Source of the DNA: an uncultured Oscillospiraceae bacterium
GTDB lineage: Bacteria; Bacillota; Clostridia; Oscillospirales; Oscillospiraceae
Direction: 5' to 3'
Assembly (NCBI GenBank): GCA_934515035.1
Contig: CAKSXP010000026.1
Location: 1-13,331, forward strand
Length of the DNA: 13,331 bases
A program made the position numbers and the translations under genes. Positions 1 to 7,158 of this stretch are shown one piece after another. Every line of letters starts with the position of its first letter. Positions within the stretch are counted from its first letter, which is position 1. The notes under the pieces are model-generated. The model saw only the letters and a program-made list of their open reading frames with translations, did not search any database and had not been told where the DNA came from.

Positions 1-372
1 GTCAAGGTCTCCGCGGCGCAGTCCCTGTATCAGGACTTCTGCCGTTGCAACGCTGGAGGCGAAGGGCACGTTGTACTGGTCGCACAGTCTTGCTATCTCG
101 TTGACGGAATCAAAGCTTTCTCTTCCGGAGGGGTCGCAGAAAAACAGAACAAGGTCGATCTCGTTATAGGCGATCCTCGCGCCGATCTGCTGTGCCCCGC
201 CCTGTGCCGCGGCAAGGTAGCGCGTTATGGGCAGACCCGTAGACTCGGCAACGAGCTTGCCGGTCGTATTTGTTGCAATGATGTTATGTCCCGAGAGGAT
301 ACCGCAGTAAGCAATGCAAAACTGTACCATGAGTTCCTTTTTTCCATCATGAGCCATTAAAGCAATATTCAT
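1..372 (-). CDS. mgsA: Methylglyoxal synthase-like protein, 3' end cut by window edge
   Basis: The 124 visible residues match the methylglyoxal synthase fold from the N-terminal MNIALMAHD to the ATAEVLIQGLRRGDLD region near the C-terminus; roughly 10 to 25 residues are missing beyond base 1. True MgsA converts dihydroxyacetone phosphate to methylglyoxal and phosphate in the cytosol. Phosphate-binding features are visible: the AHD near residue 8 and the ATNTTGKL loop near residues 33-40. However, the motif that is normally GGDQQ (catalytic Asp71 in E. coli) reads GGAQQ here. The usual PHxPD segment after FFxDP is replaced by RESFDSV. The start ATG is preceded by AAGGAA at good spacing. It follows mrdA, a neighbourhood where Clostridia often carry mgsA, but has its own promoter. 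Family membership is clear; the enzymatic activity is doubtful. The symbol denotes the family, not proven function. Confidence 0.88.
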   Translation of the reverse strand, partial: MNIALMAHDGKKELMVQFCIAYCGILSGHNIIATNTTGKLVAESTGLPITRYLAAAQGGAQQIGARIAYNEIDLVLFFCDPSGRESFDSVNEIARLCDQYNVPFASSVATAEVLIQGLRRGDLD

Positions 373-421
373 TGGACAGTTCCTTTCCCTGTGAAATTTG
401 TTCTACGATATTCGTTGTATT

Positions 422-450
422 ATTATACACAGTATTTTTCTGTAATTCAA
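422..450 (-). promoter_or_regulatory. Sigma-A-type promoter of the mgsA-like gene
   Basis: Read on the minus strand, the -35 box is TTGAAT (450-445) and the -10 box a perfect TATAAT (427-422), with a 17-base spacer. Transcription would start near 415, giving a leader of about 43 bases before the ATG. The spacer contains the small inverted repeat ACAG-(7)-CTGT, too short to call an operator. The promoter explains how the mgsA-like gene can be expressed apart from the cell-wall genes upstream. Confidence 0.65.
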
Positions 451-453
451 CAA

Positions 454-471
454 GAATTATGTTTATAATTC
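454..471. repeat. AT-rich perfect inverted repeat between mrdA and mgsA
   Basis: GAATTAT, a 4-base loop, then ATAATTC form a perfect 7-bp inverted repeat just upstream of the -35 box of the mgsA-like gene. It could be a weak terminator for mrdA (no long T run follows on the minus strand) or a protein binding site. It is the only structure seen in the otherwise featureless AT-rich gap 373-503. Confidence 0.35.
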
Positions 472-503
472 GTGGAGCTTCGGCACATTTTGTGAAACCT
501 GCC

Positions 504-2618
504 TCAGTGCAGCAGCGTCTGTTCGGTGTCAACGGAGCCTGTCCCCTCGTTGAAGCTGAAGTAGTAGTCGAGCATCTGTTTTGCTATCACCGCGGTCGAA
601 GAGCCGCTGCCCGCTTTTTCAACGACAACGCATATCGCGATCTCGGGGTCGTCCGCCGGCGCATAGCACATGAAAACGCCGTTGTTTGCAACGTTCTCGC
701 CGCGCTGGGACGTACCGGTCTTTGCAGCAACGTCGCAGTAGGGATAGTTTCCGAAGGTGGAATATGCCGTACCTATCGGAGAGTTCGCAACAAGGTACAT
801 TCCCTCGTGTATCGCATCCCAGTATTCCTGCTTCGTTTCGACCGTGCTGAGTATCTCAGGTTCGCGCTCATAGATCTTTTCGGAATAGTCGTAGCTGCGC
901 ACGCCCTTGAGCATGCTTGCGGCATGGCGCGTGCCGCCGTTTGCGAGCGTCGCGGCATAGTTTGCGATCTGTATCGGGGTGAACTGGCTGATGGACTGGC
1001 CTATCGAGGCCGCAAGCGTGTCCCCGGTGAACCACTGGGCATAGGGGTCGCCCTCCGCATAAAGGCTGGCCTTGTATTCGGCGGAAGCCATCGCTCCCTT
1101 TTCCTCATACAGCTCTATGCCTGTGTATTCGCCCAGACCGAGAAGCTTGGCATACTTTCCGAGCGCGCCGATGCTGCCGTGGGATTCAAGAACATCCGCA
1201 ACGTTATAAAAATACACGTTGCAGGAATTTTCTATTGCGTGAACGACATTCATGTCGCCGTGAGCTCCGGAGCCGTAGATCCAGCAGCGCGGCGCATAGC
1301 CCTGATCCTTGTATTTGTCGAACACCGCCTGGCAGTTATACGTTGTGTTGATATCGACGATGCCCATATCCAGCGCGCACAGCGCCGTCAGCGGCTTGAA
1401 GGTCGAGCCCGGCTCGTACAGACCGGCGAGCGCACGGTTATACATCGGGGCGTTGGGGTCCTCCGCCAGTTCGGTGTAATTATCGAGAAACGTCTCAAGG
1501 TCAAAGGTCGGATAGCTCGCGATAGCCAGCGGCTCTCCCGTCTCGACGTCGATCGCAACGACCGCGCCGCCGGTTATGAGCTCCGTCTTGGGATCGCCGT
1601 AAAGCGATTCCTCGTCGATCTCCTTCTGAAGCTCGATGTTCTTTTCGGTTATGAAGCTTGCAAGGGCCTGCTCCGCCGTTTCCTGAAGACCTATGTCTAT
1701 CGTCAGATAAACGTGGTTTCCCGGCTGCGGCTCCTTTGTATAGACTGTGCCCGTGACCGTTCCGGAGGCGGTCGAGGTTATCTTTGCCTCGCCGTCGGTG
1801 CCGTGCAGATACTGCTCAAAGGCATATTCCGCGCCGGACTGTCCGACCATCGCATTGAGCGAATATCCCAGTTCCGAATACTTTTCATACTGCGAGCTGT
1901 CCATATAGCCGACATAGCCGAGAATATGCGCGGCATAGGTCGTGTTGTAGTCTCGCGTATAGCTGACCTCAACGCTGAAGCCGGGCAGGTTCCCCTCCAT
2001 CAGCCGCGTTATCAGGTCGATGGAGACATCCTCGGCAAAGACATAGTCCGAGGTCTTTACAACATAATGCATGTTGAGCGCATACCGGATGCCCGCGATT
2101 ATCCGCATCTGGCGCGAATCATAGTTCGGGTCGATCTCGTATCTCTCGCGGAAATACGCCATAAGGTCGACCGCGGAAATGTCCGTATCGAGCTTTTTGT
2201 CCGCGAGATATTCTTTCAGGCGCGCGCTGTCGATAGCCGACATATTGCTGTCGTATTCAAACGGCGCCTCCATGGTTATCGGCAGCTCGTCGTTATAGCT
2301 GTCGCCGCAGGCGGTCACAGTTTCGCAGAGCTCAAGGATTATGGCGTTGGGATCATCCTGCTCAAACAGCTCCGATGTGTTTATCGTCAGGTTGTTGCAG
2401 GTACGGTTGGACACGAGCACGCGGCCGTAGCGGTCGAGAATATCGCCTCTCGCCGCCGTTACCGTCTGTGTCGTTACTATGCTGTTCTGCGACTGTTCAT
2501 AGTACTTTGCACCCTCCACGACCTGAAGCTTGTACAGTGCCGCGACGTAGGTCACCGTAAGCGCTATGAGCAGGAGAATGAGGAAAACTATCCTTCCCCT
2601 TTTTACTATTCTGTCCAT
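504..2618 (-). CDS. mrdA: Penicillin-binding protein 2 (elongasome transpeptidase)
   Basis: This 704-residue class B PBP cross-links peptidoglycan during side-wall elongation, working with RodA and MreC/MreD at the membrane. A short basic N-terminus is followed by one membrane segment (about residues 9-28). The PBP dimerisation domain begins with ARGDILDRYGRVL (residues 56-68). The transpeptidase domain carries all three active-site motifs: S405-TF-K408, S465-C-N467 and K633-T-G635. Length is within the usual clostridial range (about 650-950). The ATG is preceded by AAAGGA seven bases upstream. It lies 37 bases after mreD in the same operon, the standard mreC-mreD-mrdA order. The region around residues 210-280 (LPGFSVEVSYTRDY, HILGYVG) is typical of PBP2 rather than the division enzyme PBP3, and there is no PASTA domain. 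Confidence 0.96.
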   Translation of the reverse strand: MDRIVKRGRIVFLILLLIALTVTYVAALYKLQVVEGAKYYEQSQNSIVTTQTVTAARGDILDRYGRVLVSNRTCNNLTINTSELFEQDDPNAIILELCETVTACGDSYNDELPITMEAPFEYDSNMSAIDSARLKEYLADKKLDTDISAVDLMAYFRERYEIDPNYDSRQMRIIAGIRYALNMHYVVKTSDYVFAEDVSIDLITRLMEGNLPGFSVEVSYTRDYNTTYAAHILGYVGYMDSSQYEKYSELGYSLNAMVGQSGAEYAFEQYLHGTDGEAKITSTASGTVTGTVYTKEPQPGNHVYLTIDIGLQETAEQALASFITEKNIELQKEIDEESLYGDPKTELITGGAVVAIDVETGEPLAIASYPTFDLETFLDNYTELAEDPNAPMYNRALAGLYEPGSTFKPLTALCALDMGIVDINTTYNCQAVFDKYKDQGYAPRCWIYGSGAHGDMNVVHAIENSCNVYFYNVADVLESHGSIGALGKYAKLLGLGEYTGIELYEEKGAMASAEYKASLYAEGDPYAQWFTGDTLAASIGQSISQFTPIQIANYAATLANGGTRHAASMLKGVRSYDYSEKIYEREPEILSTVETKQEYWDAIHEGMYLVANSPIGTAYSTFGNYPYCDVAAKTGTSQRGENVANNGVFMCYAPADDPEIAICVVVEKAGSGSSTAVIAKQMLDYYFSFNEGTGSVDTEQTLLH

Positions 2619-2655
2619 AAAGGAGTCCTTTCAGAAATCGCCGTAGGCCGGCCGC

Positions 2656-3168
2656 CTATCCCAGCTTGCGGCGCGAGAGCGCCCTGCACGGAAAATACAG
2701 CGGCACAGTAAACGGAAGAGACCACAGCGTCTGCAAAACCGCCGTCCTCATAAGTGCGGGCAGTCCGGCCCCCGCAAACACAAGAAGGCGGAACATCTGG
2801 CAGAAGGCGGTTATGAGAAGCGCTGTCACGCAGACGAAGAAAAACGAAAAGAACCGCCTGTTCACATAGTACTCCGCGACAAGGCCGGACAAAAAGCCGA
2901 GCGCCGGAAACAGGACCGTGAACAGAACGACATTCTCCGTATAGGCGATGTCCCCCAGTATCCCGAGGAAGAGCCCGAACACGCCGCCCCAGACGCCGCC
3001 CTCGAACATGCCGACGGAAACGACGGCTACCGGCAGAAACATCGCGCGCACTCCCAGAGGCGCTATCCGGGAAAACAGCGTTGTCTGGAAAAACATTACA
3101 ACGAGTATAAACAGCGCATAGATCACCGCGCGCCTGAGCTTGTCAAAATTTATAAGGTCATAGATCAT
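2656..3168 (-). CDS. mreD: Rod shape-determining protein MreD
   Basis: This 170-residue protein is almost entirely hydrophobic. About five to six membrane segments can be seen (near residues 13-32, 42-75, 80-100, 108-130 and 140-160), with a short basic C-terminal tail (SRRKLG). MreD is an integral membrane partner of MreC and PBP2/RodA in the elongasome. The segment GDIAYTENVVLFTVLFPALGF resembles the GDxxxxxxxG region common in MreD. Identification rests on size, topology and position between mreC and mrdA, since MreD sequences diverge strongly. The start ATG lies 15 bases after the mreC stop, with only a weak GGTG ribosome site, which suggests translational coupling to mreC. Confidence 0.9.
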   Translation of the reverse strand: MIYDLINFDKLRRAVIYALFILVVMFFQTTLFSRIAPLGVRAMFLPVAVVSVGMFEGGVWGGVFGLFLGILGDIAYTENVVLFTVLFPALGFLSGLVAEYYVNRRFFSFFFVCVTALLITAFCQMFRLLVFAGAGLPALMRTAVLQTLWSLPFTVPLYFPCRALSRRKLG

Positions 3169-3183
3169 GGTGTTTCACCGCGT

Positions 3184-4026
3184 TCATTCGGTAATGCTGA
3201 AGGATTTGATCACGAACACCTGCGAAAGAGAGTTAAGGTCGCAGGAAGGCTCGATCACCGCGTAAGGCGTCTGTCCGCCGGCCTCGGTATTGACGCTGTA
3301 GATCGTGCCGACGACCAGTCCCTGCGGGAATATCCCGCCCTTGCCGGAGGTGAGGACGACGTCTCCGTCCAGAGGCAGCGTGCCCTCCGTCAGATAGGTC
3401 AGCTTGACCTTCCCCTCCTGCATCAGCGCATAATCGCCGATGACCATCGCGGCGTTTCCGGCCTCTCCGACCAGCACTCCGACGCTCATGTCGATATCGA
3501 TGACGGTCCTGACGTTCGCCCAGTTCGTGCCAAGCTCGATTATCTGTCCGACCAGCGCGCCGTATTCCGTAACGACGCAGTCGCCCACCTCGAGCCCCGC
3601 GTCCGAACCCTTGCTGATCGTGAACACGGAGGCCCAGTTGGACGCGGACCACGACACGATCTTGACGGATTCAAACTCGAAGTCCGAATTTTTCTTTGCG
3701 AAGTTCAGCAGCTCGCGCAGATTTTCGTTCTCTTCGATCGCCTCCTGCCCCAGGCGCGCCTGTTCCTGCGCCTCGGCAAGCTGTGCGCGGAGGGAGGCGT
3801 TATCCTCCACGAGCTGGTCATATTTATAGATATAGCCGTATATGCTCTCCAGCCATTCGGCCATCGACGTTGCGGCCTTGCGCACGGGGGTCCCGATGCC
3901 CTCGGCGATGTTGCCGAAGAATCCGGCCTTACCTCCGCCGAGGTGCGAGCCGGCGATGACGATCAGCGCCACCAGCACGACCGCTATTGCGAGCCTGACG
4001 CCCTTTTTCCTGAGAAAATCTATCAC
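3184..4026 (-). CDS. mreC: Rod shape-determining protein MreC
   Basis: MreC is a bitopic membrane protein that links the cytoplasmic MreB machinery to PBP2. With a GTG start the protein has 280 residues: a basic N-terminus (IDFLRKKGVR), one membrane helix (about 11-27), a coiled coil (about 68-108, ending in the typical ENLRELLNF) and the beta-rich extracellular domain to the C-terminus. The GTG at 4026 is preferred because it opens exactly at the usual MreC N-terminus and overlaps the maf stop codon as GTGA. A longer reading frame back to 4071 adds 15 residues inside maf that do not look like MreC. The overlap implies translational coupling with maf. mreB, usually just upstream, is not present. 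Confidence 0.94.
   Translation of the reverse strand: MIDFLRKKGVRLAIAVVLVALIVIAGSHLGGGKAGFFGNIAEGIGTPVRKAATSMAEWLESIYGYIYKYDQLVEDNASLRAQLAEAQEQARLGQEAIEENENLRELLNFAKKNSDFEFESVKIVSWSASNWASVFTISKGSDAGLEVGDCVVTEYGALVGQIIELGTNWANVRTVIDIDMSVGVLVGEAGNAAMVIGDYALMQEGKVKLTYLTEGTLPLDGDVVLTSGKGGIFPQGLVVGTIYSVNTEAGGQTPYAVIEPSCDLNSLSQVFVIKSFSITE
4023..4026 (-). promoter_or_regulatory. GTGA stop-start overlap coupling maf to mreC
   Basis: The last codon and stop of maf share bases with the mreC GTG start (GTGA). This decides the mreC start and suggests that ribosomes ending maf re-initiate on mreC. A short GGA seven bases before the GTG is the only visible ribosome site. Confidence 0.7.
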
Positions 4027-4595
4027 AGCAGTTCCACGCCCAGTCTTCCAAGCATTTTTCCGAGCCTGCACAAGGGCAGGCCCATTACGTTGAAGAAATC
4101 GCCGCTGATGCTCTCGACAAACAGGCTTCCAATGCCCTGCGCGCCGTAAGCGCCGGCCTTGTCCATCGGTTCGCCGGTCCCGATATACGCGCGGATCTCC
4201 CTGTCCGTCATCGGGCGGAAGCGGACAACGGTCCTCTCCGCATCAGAAAACACCTCGCCGCCGCAGACGACGGTGACGCCCGTGTAAACATTATGGCTCC
4301 GTCCCGAAAGGCGGCTGAGCATCGAAAACGCGCCGGCCTCGTCCTTCGGCTTTCCGAGTATCTCCCCGTCCAGCTCAACAACGGTGTCCGCGCCGATCAC
4401 GACAGCCTCCGCCGGAGCCCCGGCGGCGACCTCGAGCGCTTTCGCCCTTGACAGCGCCATCACCGTTTCGTCCGCGGCAGCCCCTTCCGGAGCGCGCTCC
4501 TCCCCCTTTGCGGGGATTATCTTCAGGTTTCTGACGCCCAGCATCTCAAGAAGTTCGCGCCTTCTCGGGGATGCGGATGCTAAAATTATATCCAT
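4023..4595 (-). CDS. maf: Maf family nucleoside triphosphate pyrophosphatase
   Basis: This 190-residue cytosolic protein belongs to the Maf/ITPase-like house-cleaning pyrophosphatases, which hydrolyse dTTP, UTP and modified nucleotides to monophosphates and influence septation when overproduced in B. subtilis. Signatures are complete: ILASASPRRRELL at 4-16, the catalytic Asp70 in GADTVV, GKPKD at 81-85, HNVYTGV at 101-107, the substrate loop EPMDKAGAYGAQG at 142-154 and ISGDFFNVMGLPL at 163-175. The KAGAY/GAQG pattern fits the dTTP/UTP-specific YhdE branch, an inference from motif likeness only. The ATG has AAGGAAG at good spacing and lies 18 bases after the U32 gene. Its stop codon overlaps the mreC GTG. 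Maf next to mre genes is a common arrangement in Bacillota. Confidence 0.95.
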   Translation of the reverse strand: MDIILASASPRRRELLEMLGVRNLKIIPAKGEERAPEGAAADETVMALSRAKALEVAAGAPAEAVVIGADTVVELDGEILGKPKDEAGAFSMLSRLSGRSHNVYTGVTVVCGGEVFSDAERTVVRFRPMTDREIRAYIGTGEPMDKAGAYGAQGIGSLFVESISGDFFNVMGLPLCRLGKMLGRLGVELL

Positions 4596-4613
4596 AATAA
4601 CTTCCTTAAATAA

Positions 4614-6701
4614 TTATTCAACGCCCTTATACATGCGCCCGCGCGTCAGGCCGTTCGGCTTGTAGTCCGAAACTCCGAGATAGCTCCGCGCGACCTCGAC
4701 GCACTCGCGCGAGGATTCCGTTGTGAACATAAGGCGGGTGCCCCAGAGCCCCAGCTTTTCATAGTCCGCGCGGCGGTCGGCCAGAAAGAGCTTGTGCGCG
4801 CTGAACACCGTGTTGCGGCAGCCGAACTCCCGCACGACGGGATAGACGTTTCCGCGCCCGTCGGACAGGTGTCCCGCGCTCTGGCAGGCGCATTTGCCCG
4901 CGCTGTTTTTGATGAGGCAGTGTTCCGTCGTCATGACGGGCAGCCGCCCGTAAACGATGAGCTCCATGTCCAGCGGCGCCGTCATTGTGCGGAGCTGGCC
5001 CGTATGCAGCTCGAACGACGCCGTGAAGGAAAGCATTCCCGCGCGCCTGAGCATATCCGCCGTGAAGGAGTTGAACACGTTCAGGCCGTAGTCCCCGCGG
5101 ACCTGCATCCCCGCACGCCTTGCCAGCGGAACGTGGCCCAGAGAGCTTACGAGTACCTGTGAAACTCCGAGCCCGCGCAGCTTTTGCAGCAGGTCCGTCA
5201 CCGCGTCCTCCTCATTCCCGCCGATGACGGGCGGAAGCACGGCGCAGGGGGTGACGCCATACTGGATAAAAAGCTCCAGCTTGTCGAAATTTGCCGCCAT
5301 TTCCTCCAGCGGCATATAAATATAGTCCGGCTTCATCGTCGCCAGTTCGGGACTGAGCTGACCGGCGGAAAGCAGGTGAAAGATCAGCTTTGAGCGCCCC
5401 GTACTGCGGCGCGCCCCGGGCACGGGCGGGAAGTTCCCGGTCCTTGGTTCCGGCACTCTGCGCCGCTCGTCCGACAGCTCGGACAGCAGCCGCTGCTTAA
5501 CACCGCCAAGCTCATCCTCCGTCAGGCTGACAAAGGGCGCTATGCGCGCCGCTACGGACGAGCAGATATACGGGGTGCCGCCCGTTTTGTACATTGCCGC
5601 CTCAACGGCCTCCGCCGTCAGCGGGCGCTCCTCGCTCCGTGCGGGCACGGGGCCGAGCACCGCGGCCTTGTTCCCGTCGGCGTCGCACGCGACAAACTTG
5701 GACGGCTTTTCCTCCTCGATAAGCGCGAAGAACTCGACCGGGACCCGGCGCAGCTCTCCCGAGGAATATCCATTGCGCACCTCCGCCAGCCCGCGTGATA
5801 CGTCTCGACTGGTCGAGGGCACATGATAGCCGAACATATCCTCTTTCCTGCCCGTGTAATATCCGTCGGTGAAGCCCTGTGACGAAAAGGCGGAGGTGAA
5901 CAGTTCGACATCCTGATCCGACGGTTTTTTCCCGTCGTGTATCGCGGAGCGGAACATTTTGACCGCCATCGCGGTGTATTCCGCGCGCCTGTCGCGGCCC
6001 TCGATGACCGCGCCGGACACTCCGGCCGTCTCGAGCTCCGAAAGCCTGTCCATCAGGCTCCAGTCCTTCATGCTCAGCGGATGGTCGTCCTTGCGTCCGC
6101 CGAGAGAGAAGTCCCGGCGGCAGCTCCTGTCGCACAATCCGCGGTTAGCGCTCCGTCCGCTTCCCATCGCGCTGAGATAGCACAGCCCCGGCTCGCAGAC
6201 GCACAGCCCGCTCTGCACGAACACGGACGCCTGTACGTCCGCCCCGGCGCATATCTGTTTTATACGGTCAAGCGAAAGCTCGCGCGGAAGCATGATGCGC
6301 TCGAGCCCGAGCTCATGCGCGGCGCGCGCGCCGGAAAGATCGTGTATGCCCATCGAAACATCGCCGAAAAGCGGCATGTCCGGCAGAACGGCGCGCAGGA
6401 CGCGGATAAGTCCGACGTCGCGCAGCACGATGGCGTTCACGCCGAGCCGCGCATACTCTTCCGCGGCTGCGGCCGCCTGGGGCAGCTCCGCGTCGGACAC
6501 GAGCACATTCATCGCCGCATATACCCTGCAGCCGCGCACACGGCAGTAGCGCACGGCGTTTTCAAACTCTTCGCTGCTGAAGCCGCCGTCGCCGCGGTGG
6601 CCGGAAAATTTGCCATATCCGAAAAAGACGGCATCCGCGCCGCTCTGTACGGCGGCGACGACCGCTTCTGCGGATCCGGCAGGGGAAATAAGTTCCAACA
6701 T
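4614..6701 (-). CDS. U32 family protein, probable RlhA-like rRNA hydroxylase
   Basis: The 695-residue product starts with the U32 hallmark LELISPAGSAEAVVAAVQSGADAVFFG and carries the family signature around GRSANRGLCDRSCRR (181-196). Four cysteines, C167, C174, C190 and C194, match in spacing the set that is conserved in U32 proteins and thought to hold an iron-sulfur cluster. Once called peptidases, well-studied members modify RNA: RlhA hydroxylates C2501 of 23S rRNA and TrhP acts on tRNA U34. The length (E. coli RlhA is about 650) and the long second half, with another cysteine cluster at C595/C604/C606 and an ending TRGRMYKGV, fit the RlhA-like two-part architecture with a DUF3656-like middle region. 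The exact substrate cannot be read from sequence. GGAG lies about ten bases before the ATG; zapA ends 20 bases upstream, a frequent pairing in Clostridia. Confidence 0.9.
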   Translation of the reverse strand: MLELISPAGSAEAVVAAVQSGADAVFFGYGKFSGHRGDGGFSSEEFENAVRYCRVRGCRVYAAMNVLVSDAELPQAAAAAEEYARLGVNAIVLRDVGLIRVLRAVLPDMPLFGDVSMGIHDLSGARAAHELGLERIMLPRELSLDRIKQICAGADVQASVFVQSGLCVCEPGLCYLSAMGSGRSANRGLCDRSCRRDFSLGGRKDDHPLSMKDWSLMDRLSELETAGVSGAVIEGRDRRAEYTAMAVKMFRSAIHDGKKPSDQDVELFTSAFSSQGFTDGYYTGRKEDMFGYHVPSTSRDVSRGLAEVRNGYSSGELRRVPVEFFALIEEEKPSKFVACDADGNKAAVLGPVPARSEERPLTAEAVEAAMYKTGGTPYICSSVAARIAPFVSLTEDELGGVKQRLLSELSDERRRVPEPRTGNFPPVPGARRSTGRSKLIFHLLSAGQLSPELATMKPDYIYMPLEEMAANFDKLELFIQYGVTPCAVLPPVIGGNEEDAVTDLLQKLRGLGVSQVLVSSLGHVPLARRAGMQVRGDYGLNVFNSFTADMLRRAGMLSFTASFELHTGQLRTMTAPLDMELIVYGRLPVMTTEHCLIKNSAGKCACQSAGHLSDGRGNVYPVVREFGCRNTVFSAHKLFLADRRADYEKLGLWGTRLMFTTESSRECVEVARSYLGVSDYKPNGLTRGRMYKGVE

Positions 6702-6721
6702 CAGAAAAAACTCCGGAGAAA

Positions 6722-6964
6722 TCAGCTTTTATTGGCAAGCTTTTCGTATTTTGTGTTGAGCTTGTTCAGCTCGTCCGCCAGCATAAACGCGGCCAGCGTG
6801 GCGCAGTCGAGCGGAGACGCGCCGGACTCGCGCTTTATCTGGAAAATTCTGGCCGATACATAATCCGCGAGCTGATGGACGTAATCGCTGTTTTCGTCCG
6901 TTGAGAGGTGATATTCGCGCCCCGCGATCTCGACATCGATCGTGGAGACTGTCTTTTTGGCCAT
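6722..6964 (-). CDS. zapA: Cell division protein ZapA
   Basis: This 80-residue protein matches ZapA: an N-terminal strand region (VSTIDVEIAGREYHLST), then DYVHQLADYVSARI and a helical coiled-coil tail (ASPLDCATLAAFMLADELNKLNTKYEKL). ZapA binds FtsZ in the cytosol and cross-links protofilaments in the Z ring. The start is placed at ATG 6964 with AAAGGG about nine bases upstream. In-frame alternatives at ATG 6973 and TTG 6982 would overlap or crowd that ribosome site and add non-conserved residues. It is the first gene of the minus-strand operon, so division (ZapA) and elongation (Mre, PBP2) genes share one transcript. Confidence 0.93.
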   Translation of the reverse strand: MAKKTVSTIDVEIAGREYHLSTDENSDYVHQLADYVSARIFQIKRESGASPLDCATLAAFMLADELNKLNTKYEKLANKS

Positions 6965-6985
6965 AGCTTCCATCCCTTTCAAATG

Positions 6986-7019
6986 CGGCAGGGCATATAT
7001 TTGTTTTGTCCCCCTGCCG
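6986..7019 (-). promoter_or_regulatory. Hairpin in the 5' leader of the zapA operon
   Basis: On the minus strand CGGCAGGG (7019-7012) and CCCTGCCG (6993-6986) form a perfect 8-bp GC-rich stem around an 18-base AT-rich loop. It lies between the promoter and the AAAGGG ribosome site of zapA. No T run follows, so it is not an intrinsic terminator. It may shield or stabilise the leader or be bound by a regulator; no known riboswitch was recognised. Confidence 0.5.
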
Positions 7020-7036
7020 ACAACATATCAGATTAT

Positions 7037-7071
7037 ATTATATCATAAACAACCGTCTTGCTACAAGTCAA
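7037..7071 (-). promoter_or_regulatory. Promoter of the zapA-to-mrdA operon
   Basis: Minus-strand reading gives TTGACT (7071-7066), an 18-base spacer and TATGAT (7047-7042). A second option, TTGTAG (7066-7061), 18 bases and a perfect TATAAT (7042-7037), is nested with it, and a further TATAAT lies at 7037-7032. Either would start transcription around 7025-7035, leaving a leader of about 65 bases. It overlaps the divergent dnaD promoter. Confidence 0.65.
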
Positions 7072-7086
7072 TTTTGATGATATAAT
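7058..7086 (+). promoter_or_regulatory. Promoter of the dnaD-dnaC-DUF2804-pepV operon
   Basis: TTGCTA (7058-7063) and a perfect TATAAT (7081-7086) are 17 bases apart. Transcription would start near 7093, which leaves only about 9 bases to ATG 7102 but about 63 bases to the preferred TTG start at 7156. The -35 box overlaps the -35 region of the divergent zapA promoter. Confidence 0.7.
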
Positions 7087-7142
7087 TCTTAATATATAAC
7101 AATGCGGTCCCGGGCCGGCACAGCCCGCGCCGCTCAGGTAAA

Positions 7143-7158
7143 GTGGGGATATACTTTG
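7143..7158 (+). promoter_or_regulatory. Ribosome binding site deciding a TTG start for dnaD
   Basis: GTGGGG at 7143-7148 lies seven bases before TTG 7156, an ideal spacing. The upstream in-frame ATG at 7102 has no purine-rich site and would sit about 9 bases after the predicted transcription start. Confidence 0.55.

Noticed and set aside
2644..2658. Small hairpin (TAGGC/GCCTA) between mreD and mrdA as a terminator
   Set aside because: Only five base pairs with no T run; the genes are clearly co-transcribed.
372..2711. A 779-codon open frame on the plus strand opposite mrdA
   Set aside because: It mirrors the PBP2 gene, has no ribosome site or recognisable protein features, and is Arg/Val-rich as expected for the antisense of a GC-rich gene. 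PBP2 on the other strand has all its motifs.
3184..4071. Longer MreC start at 4071
   Set aside because: The additional 15 residues lie wholly inside maf and do not resemble MreC; the GTG at 4026 matches the usual N-terminus and the GTGA overlap.
5937..6863. A 308-codon plus-strand frame opposite the U32 gene and zapA
   Set aside because: Low-complexity Ala/Arg/His composition and spans two well-supported genes on the other strand.
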